Source: Cydia pomonella (taxonomy: Eukaryota > Arthropoda > Insecta > Lepidoptera > Tortricidae). From it: a stretch of DNA of 64,000 nt. The translations under genes were made by a program, and so were the position numbers. The first letter of the stretch is position 1; each line of letters starts with the position of its first letter. This document shows positions 37,531-49,500 of the stretch, one piece after another. The notes beneath the pieces were generated by a model, which was given only the letters and a program-made list of their open reading frames with translations, had not been told where the DNA came from and did not search any database. Location of the stretch: the NCBI RefSeq assembly GCF_033807575.1, contig NC_084717.1, positions 4,961,692 through 5,025,691 of the forward strand, written 5' to 3'.

Positions 37531-40500
37531 CACGCACGCACGCACGCATAAACGCACGCACGCACGCACGCGCACCCACACGCACACACTCACACACACA
37601 GTTAAAAAATACATCTTATCTTATCTTAGAAAAAAACATCACTTTGAATATAGAAGCGCTGGTCGCAACTCGTGTCGATTTAAAACAATCCCTTCGGTCG
37701 TGTTTTAATTTATCGCCACTCGTTACGAATTTTTTCGCACTTGTATCGTAAATAATTTTAATATATTTATGTATATCTCTACGTAAATATATAATAATCG
37801 TACGCTCTATTGTGAATTTTCAAATCTCTTTTGGTTATTTCTAAAAATTCCCCGTGAGACTTTGGAAATATTTTGCTCGATTTCGGAAAACAATACTCTC
37901 CTCTTCATCGGTCGGGTAACAAAGAGACGTTAAGTTAGTTCCACTTGTCAAACGGCATTCAATCGACTCTGTTTGTCGCATGTTGTACGCCAAACAAACA
38001 AGCAATTTGGACAAAATTGAACACTAGAGGTGTTATTCGGATTGCTGAACGAATATACTCGTAGGCAAATCAATGGTTGACCAGTATTAAAGCGTTATTA
38101 CTATTATGAAACAATTATATTATAAGTCCAGATAGGTTACAGGCGTTTCAAAATTGAAGCGTTTTATTGCTCTTTAGTCGAGGCAAGCTACAACAGTGCA
38201 CGTGCTAACAGTAGTAACAAGCTCCCGCACACCGAAAGAGAAAGAGACAAGCTCATGTTCACGATGAGAGGAACGATTGCAATTGTAACAGATAAATGGT
38301 ATGCGAAAATTAGTCAACAGCAACAGAATCATTAGTAGATAATGAAAAGAATATAGAAGTTTTTAGGGATAAGTTCGCCTTTGTACAAATATTGAGTGTT
38401 TTAGTTCCTGTTTTGTTTTCATTTTTGTACAATAAAGAGTTTTACTACTACTACTACTTTTTGTGCTCATGTATGAGTATATGGTGGTTATAATATCACT
38501 GTTATGAAATTTTTGTTTTTTTATGCCAGATATTAAAATCAAAGTTCCATTGGCGTACAACCTACCCATGGATGATTTATTTATGGATGGGTGATTTTTT
38601 TTTGTTCCATTTTTTTACTAAAATGGCTGATTGGTCGGACTATTTGAACAATAAAATTAGAAGAATTAAAAGAGTTGTATAGTCTAAAAAACGAGATGGC
38701 TGTTACTGAACCAATCCAATGAGCCACATCTAAGACTCTGCCGTCACATTCCTTTAGGTGAAACTACGCTCAATCGTTGATCAGTTTTTTTTATTTAAAA
38801 CAGTAAGCATCACATCTAGCGGATCAAACTACGCGTCAAAAGTACGAATATAAAGCAGTCTCTAACAACTTAACAAAAATAGATGTATCTTTACACGGTG
38901 TTTTATTGAAACTACGTTAACTTGGGATATGGCTAAGTACATGTAAGAAAACTGAATGGCATAGTTAATTTCACTTTTTTTATTTACTTTTTTTTCTAAA
39001 AAAGTAATTAAATGCTGCATATACTGTAAGTCTCGACAGTCAACTCGACAATTTCTGTAAGACTACAGATACTTTGTGACTAAGACTGTAACACATACTG
39101 AGACGCGAACTGTAGAGGTTTATCTCTATTTGGAAAAGTATTCCAGGTTGACAAATACTTTTGGCGCGTTGTAATGCGCTAATATTGATACAGGGTGTAC
39201 ATGCAGAAAGAAAATTCCTATTTGGTTATTTTCTGCACTATATCATAAAAAAACTATTTAGTCATTGCTCGTGTAACCAATCAGAATACGAGACCAGTTC
39301 GCGATACGAGTACAGTGTTATTGAGCCGCCATCGCCATTTTGATTCGTATTTCGACAAACAAACACGACTTTTGGCTCGGCTGCACATTGAAATTGGGTA
39401 CGCTATGAATAAAAATTAAATCAACAATTTACAAACAACAATTGTGCACCAATTGGAAAGGTATCCACGCCGCTGTGACCTACCTTCCTTGGATACCAAC
39501 CGAAAAATACATTGGAATTGAAAAGCAAAAAGAATTAACGAGTGCTTTTAGCCTAACCATTAAAAACGGCCCGATTCGAACAATGAGATACGATAACGAT
39601 AAGTTTTGGTTTAGATAAGTTCTCATTTAGATATCGTTTGTATGTCGTATAATTGATAGAAGCAGCTCGATTCGGGCAACCAATGTCACTTTGACGTTAG
39701 AAATATCGTAGATAGATCTTATTGGGATCACAGCGGAATCGAAATAAACGTTAATTTTGAGATGTCGTTTAGTTATCGATCTTTCCAAGATCTTATACGT
39801 GTCTTAATCATTCTTCGAATCGGGCCGTAAGAATATTTTGTTGTCGATTTTTTTTTCGTAAGGTTTGGATACAATTTGGCTGAATAAATAAATAGGTACA
39901 TAACTTATTAAACATATCAAAAACGGGTCACTCACTTCTTTAAAGTCGAAAAATGCTCGACATGTTTCACAAGGAGTGTCGTCGGGAGCTTGCGTTAACG
40001 GACCGGCGCAGACTGTCCCGTTAGTGACCCGTAGCGTGCATATACATGAGTGACCCGTTTTAATATATTTAATATGTCTGTGTCTCACGGATTTTTTGCT
40101 ATTCAAATTCATAACTTGATGACAGTATATGTTCAAATAATACTATAAGACGCTTTCTATATTTTTACCTGACGATATATTTTGTTTATTTGATAGGATA
40201 TATTAATTAGCATTTGCATTAATTTTAAGCATCACCTCATGGTGTGTCATCATGTCTAACACGCATAATTACATGATCATAATTTACACTGAAGAGGAGC
40301 TGTGCCATTATGCAGCAACGCGTTGTCGTTGCCGCGAATATTAACCAGTAAACACTGGCTTGTTATTCGTGTCATTGAATAATGATGTACCTAGCGAAGT
40401 AGCCGCAACCTTAATGACAATAAGCACCAAGTACCTAGTGTTCAGTACCCCTAGTGTAAATTTGATCGACATCATAACGTGACGAACGCGTTTGCGTTAA

Positions 40501-43500
40501 GTCTCATTTTGTATAGGATTTTGAGTTTCCGAAACGTCCCGCTTGGCGCGCTCTTTCTAAATCCAATACAACATCCAAAAAACGGTTGCAGGTAATATTA
40601 AACATTGTTTTCTTTCTAAGCCGAAGTTACTACTTATTAATACGTAAATAAATTCTTTATTTAAAATAACAATATACATGATAAACATAAAACTAATTAA
40701 AAACTAAACCTAAATAAATCAGAACTTAAATATAAATATAAACTAAATATGTATAAAAAAAACTACCAACCTATTGGCTACCGGGCCGTCCCCGATGCAA
40801 AGGTGCCCATCACGCTCGCTGCATTGCCGCGTTGGATTGCGATGGATAGCCTTTGCATCAGGAAAAACCCAGAGCGGGGGTCAAGGCCCCTTTCTAGCAG
40901 GCGACGACCCAGATCCCGGAGGAAGGACTTACCCTCAGCGCACCAGCACCCCGAAGTCTCCACAGCGAGAGGAACGAATAAATAACCGCTCAGCGCCGAG
41001 TATTTATCTTTTTTAAGGGACGCCGCGTGCTCAGCAGCCGCTCCTGCCGACCGCATAGTGCGGCTAAGATGCGAGGCGGCAAAAGTACTGACGCATGTGG
41101 CGTCCCATAGTAAGCACTTACCCTTTTCCCACGGCACCAGGGTCAAGCCGTCAGGCCTTTTGCCGTCCGATCGGCTGAGGCCCGGCGGCTCCAGCATGCA
41201 AGGGACATTTGCTGATATTAAGGCCCTCCTAATGATATCATTGAGAGCATGGTGCCGTGGAAACCTTCCCGCGCAGCGGCAGCAGCTCAAGGCATGGTGG
41301 CCGTTGCTCTCCACATTGGAACCGCAGATGCATTGGTGGGGTTGGCATACATCAGAACCCAGGCGGAGAGCAGCGGCCACCCGCATCGAGTCGTTGTCTA
41401 GTAAGGTGCCTAAGTTTGGGGAGGGAAGAGCGTGTAGCCAGGCCCCAGATTCAGGCTTGGAGGCAGCGATTAGCCTGGCTCTGTCAGCACCAGAAGCGGC
41501 ATTTATAAGAGTATCGAATAGCCTCCTTACCACGACGTCGTCCCATAAACGCTGGCGGCAAGGTTTTTCGGGTACAGGCGGATCAGAGTTAAAAGCCTTC
41601 CAAGCCGACAAAGCATCGGCGGCATAGGGTATTGTGACCTTGGCACCATCTAAAGGTAAAATTTTAGTGACAAGATCCACAACCCCAGCCGCCGACGCAA
41701 GGAAGGCAGGAAGGCTCACGTCTCGTGAGCGCCGTATACCCAATCCGCCATTGCGTATTGGTAAAGAGGCCTGGTCCCACTGGTCCGAATTGAGGGACAC
41801 ATTTAAAAGACACTCAGTAGATTCTTTCAGCGCCAGGTCAAAGGAGTCCATGTGTGTGGGGTGAAGCCAAGTAGGCACTGTGCGTAAGAAGTAGGTGATC
41901 CTCGGAACAGCAAAGCAGGATCTTAACAAAGTCAGACCTACATGCGCCGAGAGATTACTAAGCCTTTCTCTTGCTGATAAGAGAAGTTGCTCTCTTGTCT
42001 TAAAAGCTTCAGGAACAGCATCGGGAAATATAGGGGAACCTAAGAGATTAAAGTTTTGACTAGATAGCTCTTTGAGACCAGGTAGTAGGTTGCGAAATGA
42101 AGATAACGAGGCATGAGAATTGGCGCTGCAGGGAAAGAATTCGCATTTATTTGTGTTGACTTCGAGTCCCAAATTACGGAGGAGTGGGAGAAGTGTGAGC
42201 AAGTCTTGGTGTACTTCTTCGGGCTTACCACCGAGAGTACCGTCATCTAGATACCAAACATTTAAAGGAGATTGAGGACCGGAAATTACTTTTTGGATGG
42301 CGAGGCTAAAGATCAGGGGGCCGAGCGGATCCCCCTGTTGAGCCCCAACCTGAGACTGGATGAGGGACTCATTGAAGAAAAGTTTGGACGGAGAGGAGTA
42401 AACTTGGTGTAGGAAAGGGTACAGTAGTGGTATTTTGTCTCTAACTTCGGACAGAAGTACATCCCGCTCTAAAGAATTAAACGCATTTTTTAAATCTATC
42501 TTAATGATAACACAGTCCGCATTTTTTGGGTCGAGTACGAAGGCCCGAGTGGCGTGAATAGCAGCCTCACAGCCGAGTTTCGTACCAAAACCTAATTGAC
42601 AAGGCTGTAAGTATGACGACATTTCGTCACGCACAGCATGACATCCTAACTTAGCAGTCAGGCGGCGGAATACACTGCCGATGGCGATGGGCCTTAAACC
42701 ACCGTCTTTTTTTGACAGCGCACACAGCGACGCACCGTAAATATACGGGGAAACTTCAGGATTCAACTGGCCACTGAGTAGAAAATTGCAGAGTTTGGTT
42801 AAATATTCGAGCAAGCGGGGTCCGTTCTCGCCGGCAGAGCCGGAAGTGAGTTCTTTCAAGTGTGATGGGCGAATACCATCCAGGCCGGCAGCAGAGCTGT
42901 TGTTGAACGAGCCTAGAGCCTGTGAAACTTCTTCCGGCTTGACCGAGAGAGCAGGACAGGACTTGTCTGGTTCGGGAGGAAATGTCAACTGTCTAGATGG
43001 GGCCGGATGTTTGGAAACTAGGGTAGCAAGGGTTTCAGGATTTGGCGGCGCTATTCCGTCATCCGACATGAGGATCCGTACTGCCCCTCTGAGGTCACCC
43101 TCGTAAACTTTGGACTCTATAGTTCTAAGAATCGAGGGTGGTCTCAGAGCGGCCGTCTCTGCTTGCACAAAAAGGGAATCAATCCCCTCAGAACATATAT
43201 TCCGCTTAACTTTGGTGGTTAAGTTGCCTGCGCTGGTAGATTCTGGCGCCTTTAAAGCAGAGTAGGCAAATGACAGCAGAGTGAACCATTCTAGTGTACC
43301 GTTGTTCTTAATACATTGGTCGATTGCCTCACACAATTTGCCTGCCGCCAAGTTGCGAGCCCCCTTAGGGATGTGACGCAACACTCGCACGGATTGCTTT
43401 AGGGTGGCAAGGTCATCAAGATTCAGACTACTATTGTTACCTGAGAGAGCTTGCTGCCGCTGCTGTGGCTGCACTGTAAGTGTAGGAGTGAAAACGATGG

Positions 43501-46500
43501 GTGGTCGGGTTTTGTGCAAGCGCCCTATATGAACCTTCAACCCGTGATCGGTGAAGGTGCGCGAGGAGTTAGGGCAGTGGGGGCATTGTGAATGGGTTGT
43601 AGCCTGCATAGAAAAAAGTTAAGTAGCAGTAAACTAACAAGTAAACTTAAGTAAAAAGTACAAATTCTTAAACTAAATAGAATAGAGATCTATAGAAAAT
43701 TAACAGTGACGACTTACAAACAGAAACATTAGAAAAGGATATAAAAGTATTTGAGTTATTCCACCTCGAATCTTGAAGGCACTTAGCACATTTATAGTCT
43801 CTTAGTCGCGGAAATTCGGTAGTTTATTAATGAAAACAGGAACTGTTGTAGAAATTAATGTAAAAAAACCATTTTCGTTGTTGATACAACCGTACTGACA
43901 GATGTCATGTCGCCTCGAGCGCGCTGCGGCTCACTACCTAGAGTGGCCCGGGCTGCGGTCTCCGCGGAGAAATGCACGCTCACTTGTTGTCTATATTTGT
44001 GGGTCTCAAAATGGTCTTGGATTAAATATGAGACATGGGATAAAATAATTAAATATATTTTATATTTCGGAAAATACTTTTGGTGCTTGTTTACGTGTTG
44101 CTAGGAGTTTTTTTTTTTTAATAAATTTTATTGTTTTTTCTTAAAATTCATCGTTCTATTTTGTGGTTCTCTAAATCATTGCCGAAAATTACCAAATGTC
44201 ATTTCCCAACCAATTTTTCGCATAATTTCATTTCGCCGAATGATTAAGTACTTACTACATGATAATTCATATTATTTCCCAACCTAACAGTTAGCAACTG
44301 TATGTTTGGATAACAACTTAAAAATACACTTTTTTAAACTTGTGTTTTAAGTAGCAGAATGACTTTTTTAGTCTATTACGAATCATAAAAAGTTTATTTT
44401 CGATGCAAAAAAAGTCGGTTCTGGCGCTCGCCGGCCGCTACCGCGGCATGCTTGCTTCAATCGCTCGACTTTGCGCGCTGTTCACGTTGTCTCTGTCAAA
44501 TGACTAGACGTTATCGTATTTTTTTTTGTTTATTTTATGATTTGGCGAAATAAATGTATTTCAAATGTTGTATGTCATAATAATAACCTGCTTAACAATA
44601 ATTCTACCAAGTAAAACGTTGTCATAATGAAAGTTTGCTGAATGTTGATTACTAAAGTAATTTATCTGCGAAAAGTTGTTTGACAAGTAAAATTCGGACA
44701 ATAAAACTTCGGTGAAAAGGCAGAACACCCTATTTTGCGTCTAAAAATAAATAAGGTAGGCCTTACATGGGTTCGGTACCTTATATTTAAATCATCCATA
44801 ACTCAGGAACAAATATCTGTGATGAACATTCAAATAAATGCCCTAACCATGATTTGAATCCGGGACCTCCTGCTTCGTCGGCAGGATCACTACCAACTAG
44901 GCTAGTCGACAAAGTACTAAAATTGACAAAATCTCAGTTCATTGTAACGTTATAATGGAAAGTTCAAAATGACAATTACTACTTATTACTTTATACTAAT
45001 CAGTTATTTTGTTTCAGGCGGCGGATGTCGGTGGCTCGATCGCGATCCACTCTTTCGGAGCTTACTTCGGCTTGGGGGTGAGCCTCGCCCTCAAATCCAA
45101 GAAGGTTGTGGACCAAGCGGAGAAGAACGTGCTCAACGCACCTACGTACATATCGGACGTTACTGCTATGATAGGTGGGACTTTTTCAACGCACCTACCT
45201 ACATATCGGACGTTACTGCTATGATTGGTGGGACTTTTTTAACGCACCTACCTACATATCGGACGTTACTGCTATGATAGGTGGGACTTTTTCAACGCAC
45301 CTACCTACAAATCGGACGTTACTGCTATGATAGGTGGGACTTTTGGCCGTTGTACTATTTGACCGCCATGACGTCAACTGACGTGCATGGCTACAGTACA
45401 ATATCAACAACTTTTTTTTCGGTGTTTAAAGCAGGCGAATATTTGTCTGTGCCTATTTTTGACCATTAGCCACAGAAAAGGAAACTCTTGTATCTGCAAA
45501 TCTTCCGAAAATTCGCGTTTGTACCGGACAACGGTAGACAATTTCATGGAATGCTCCAAGGTACATTCTGGCTTGGTTTACGATGACGCGCAATCTGCTG
45601 CTGAAAAATGACACTGTTGAATGAATTTGATCTCACGATGACATCACGGTGAGATCAAATTCATCACCAGTTATTACAATCAGCATAAAGGATGACTCAC
45701 GTAAGAACGGTCTGGATGCGGGCCGAGGATTCCGACACTATCGGTGATCACGTGATGCTTTTAATAGAAAACTGAAGTATCGGACGCTTCGGCCCGGACC
45801 AGGACCGTTCTAGCGTAAAGGAACCCACTGATTACCAGGTTACCGGATGATATCGGCCTGTCAGTTATTCGCGATTGTCAGCTTTTGCGAATAACTGACA
45901 GGCCGATTTCGTCCGCGCGAACTGGTAATCAGTGGGCCCCTTGAGTCATCCTTTAGCCTCCCGCTTGCCCCGCGCCTTGTCAGTCCGCAGCGCTTACCCT
46001 CCCTCTTCCTTAAGCGGTACTCTTGTTTTAAAATCTATTAAGGTTTTCTGTAAAGATATTGATATGATACGATCATTCGCGCTGATTCCCTAATCAGCAA
46101 GATACGCTGTAAGTCGTGTGTATCATCAGTACATGCGATTCGGACCTTTAAAATGACTTTATTGTAATAATTAACATAAGACGACCGACGGGAAGCGCTG
46201 GTGGCCTAGTAAGAGTGTGCGACTTGCAATCCGGAGGTCGCGGGTTCAAACCCCGGCTCGTACCAATGAGTTCTTCGGAACTTATGTACAAAATATCATT
46301 TGATATTTACCAGTCGCTTTTCGGTGAAGGAAAATATTGTGAGGAAACCGGACTAATCCCAACAAGGCCTAGTTTACCCTCTGGGTTGGGAGGTCAGATG
46401 GCAGTCGCTTTCATAAAAACTAGTGCCTACGACGCCAAATCTTGGGATTAGTTGTCAAGCAGACCCCAGGCTCCTATGAGCCGTGGAAAAATGCCGGGAC

Positions 46501-49500
46501 AATGCGAGCAAGAAGAATTAACATAATACGACCGGTGTGGCGGTGTGGTAGTGACCTAGTGACCCTGCCTATGAAGCCGATGGTCCTGAGTTCGTATCCC
46601 GGTAAGGGTATTTGTGTGATGAGCATAGATATTTGTTCCTGAGTCATGGGACACACACAACACAAGCCTCCTTGACCTTACCGTGGGACTTACAATTAGT
46701 GTAAGAATGTCCTATAATATTTATTTATTTATAAGGAAAAGTGACGAAGCCTGTTGCGGATAGCTTTATTGTTTGTGTGTAACGATGACGCCTGTTGCTG
46801 ATTTATGGTTATACCCTCCTGACGAAATCTACGTTGCAGATTTGAATTTGTCAATTAAAAACGTCACAAATAAGTTGGTTAACTAACTATATATATATGT
46901 TGCCCACCGTGTCTCAATTAGGCTCCTCTTTTATCATGTAACTGCAATTTAATTAACTTTCAAAATATCAGCGTGAGAATCAATTTAACGTAAAACAAAT
47001 TATTATAATACTTATTATCTTAAAGTAATTCTTCTTCTCGTATAAATTCCTTTCGCAGGTCGAATTTTGAGAGCTAGACAATATCCTTATCGTTATGTGC
47101 TCTTTTTGGAACCATGCCCAAAAATTTTTGAGATATGAGCTGCTTCTTGGTGGTTTTCTCCCTAGAATCTTTAGAGCTCTTCACACAGTAGCTTCCTTTT
47201 CTTAGTTTACTTGGGTTTTTAATGACTAATTGATATTGACGGCGTAATATTGATTGCAGGTTCGATATTCCTGTACATCTACTGGCCGTCTTTCAACTCG
47301 GCGCTTACGGGCACCGACGAGGAGTACCAACGGGCGGTCACCAATACTTACCTCTCGCTTGCATCTTGCACTGTGAGTTGACGGTTTAATAAACAATGTA
47401 TTATTTACTAAAACTGTCTGTAGTCTCATATTCAGATAAAACTTTCAAATAAACAGTTCAGTCTGGCGAGTTAAAGTCCATCAAAAATATTTTTTTATAG
47501 AAAACCTTGTCAGACCTTACAGAAAATCGAACTTACCAATTTAATTGGAAACTTCCATTCGTGTTTACAAACACACACACAAACAGCCTCTCACCCTGAA
47601 TGATTATATTTACCGCCTCCGTTCCGTCAGGGGTAAACAAGTGACTTTAATGAAGTGCAGAGCCTTAGGCCCCTTTTCTCTGAAAATCATAACCCAATCT
47701 CTATTTAGACAAGTGGTACTACATATTTTCCGTTGATGTTAATGAAAATAAAAATCAACCAAGTGCGAGTTGGACTCACGCACGAAGGGTTCTGTTTATT
47801 ACGCAAAAAAATTGCAAACAAATCACGTTTGTTGTATGGGAGCCCCGCTTAAATGTTTATTTTGTAGTTGTTGTTATAGCGGCAACTGAAATACATCATC
47901 TGTGAAAATTTCTACTATCACGGTTCATAAGATACAGCCTGGTGACAGACAGACAGACAGATGGACACTGGAGTTTTAGTAATAGGGTCCCGTAAAAACT
48001 TTGGGTACGAGCCCTAATAATTTATAATAAGTACTCGACGAATTCATACAAATTCACTTAAATATATAACGAGCTGATTTATCAGACTTGTAAAATGAAA
48101 AGGAAGTTTTGAATACGTATTGATTGAAGTGAACATTAGGATAAGCATTAATGACTAAATCCACTCCGGCAAAAGTGAAAGTTGTAATTAGATCGACTGA
48201 CCGTCCGACTGATCACAAATTGGCACCAAAAATTAATTCCATTGAAATAGCTTTGACTAATTACCAAAGTTGAGTGAAGCTTTTACCTTGATTAAGGGAT
48301 GTCTTTTGGGACAGTATTAATCCAAGACAAAAGTTCCTAACGTGAAACTCGAAGCAATGTACGACCATCGCCATTGGAGTAAATTCATTTTAAATTGAAT
48401 TTCGCGTCGCGCAGGCTAAATTTAAATATTGCCTAAGAATTTTCGTTATTTATATTAAAGAAATTATTTCGTTAATAGGAACAACATTGAATTGCAAAAT
48501 CTTGAGCTAGTGTATGTATCTGCATAATGCCTTTAACGGGAATGCGGAACTCTGTGTGTATCTTATGCACTATATGAGGCTTATAAAAAGAAAGAATAGG
48601 AGTTCTTAACACGCTTTTATTAGGTCGACCTGTATGTAACTATGTAATGGAATCTAAGGTAATTAATTTAACCATCTTCCAAGGATCGTAGCGTCATGGA
48701 AATTGGCAGCTGTATGTAGTTCTGATGACAAAACAATAATATGGTACTGTCGAACTGATCTGATGATGGAGCCGGAAGATATGAACTGGAACTTCATGAT
48801 GGAACATCGTATCATAGCTGTGTTTGGATTTGTTAGAAAAGTCTTGTAGTGAACTTTGAACATGATTAGGTTTCAAGGTCTGATGATGAAGCCGGAAGAT
48901 AGGCACTGGCATTCCATGATGGAATATCGTATCATAGTCGTGTTTGCACTTGTGAGAAAGGTCACGTAATGAACTTTGAACACGATCCGGTTTTACTTTT
49001 ATAAAATATTTTTTTATTTATTTATAAATAAAGTGATTTAGGAATGTTAAAAATGTTTATTCTATTATATCATGATATTCGCTCCGCCGTTATATTATGT
49101 CTGGGTTCATCTTACTATTATTAATGTTCACCGCAAGATATCAAAATCAAACCCGATTTCGATTTGCTCAATTGATTTTTCAGGTGGTCACCTTCATCCT
49201 ATCCTCAATCTTGAATCACGAACCAGGAAAGTTCGACATGGTCCACATTCAGAACTCGACGCTGGCCGGAGGCGTTGCTGTCGGCTCGGTGTGCAACATG
49301 CACGTTCAGGCTGGAGGGGCCATACTTATCGGTATCGGGGCTGCGACCATCAGCGTGCTAGGTTATAGATTCCTTACGGTGAGTTTAACCTTTAGTCTTA
49401 TTACCAGTATGCCAGTCGTTTTTATCAGTTGTGTGAGCCAAAATCTTATCTTAAAACCATCAACACAATGTCCATGTGTATGCGGGCTCTGGTGCGGTTC

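Noticed and set aside
37300..37614. A 104-codon minus-strand frame rich in Val/Cys
   Set aside because: It is a translation of the CA microsatellite.
41058..41627. A 189-codon + strand frame opposite the LINE ORF
   Set aside because: Shadow of the 943-codon minus-strand ORF.
45281..45611. Additional Rh coding exons in the repeats after 45174
   Set aside because: The tandem repeat re-encodes the exon end in shifted frames and meets stops; the next exon joins in phase only from the first donor.
46243..46253. Standalone tRNA genes at B-box matches (22.4 kb, 44.86 kb, 46.24 kb, 46.59 kb)
   Set aside because: They are heads of SINEs followed by family-specific bodies, and no complete cloverleaf was evident.
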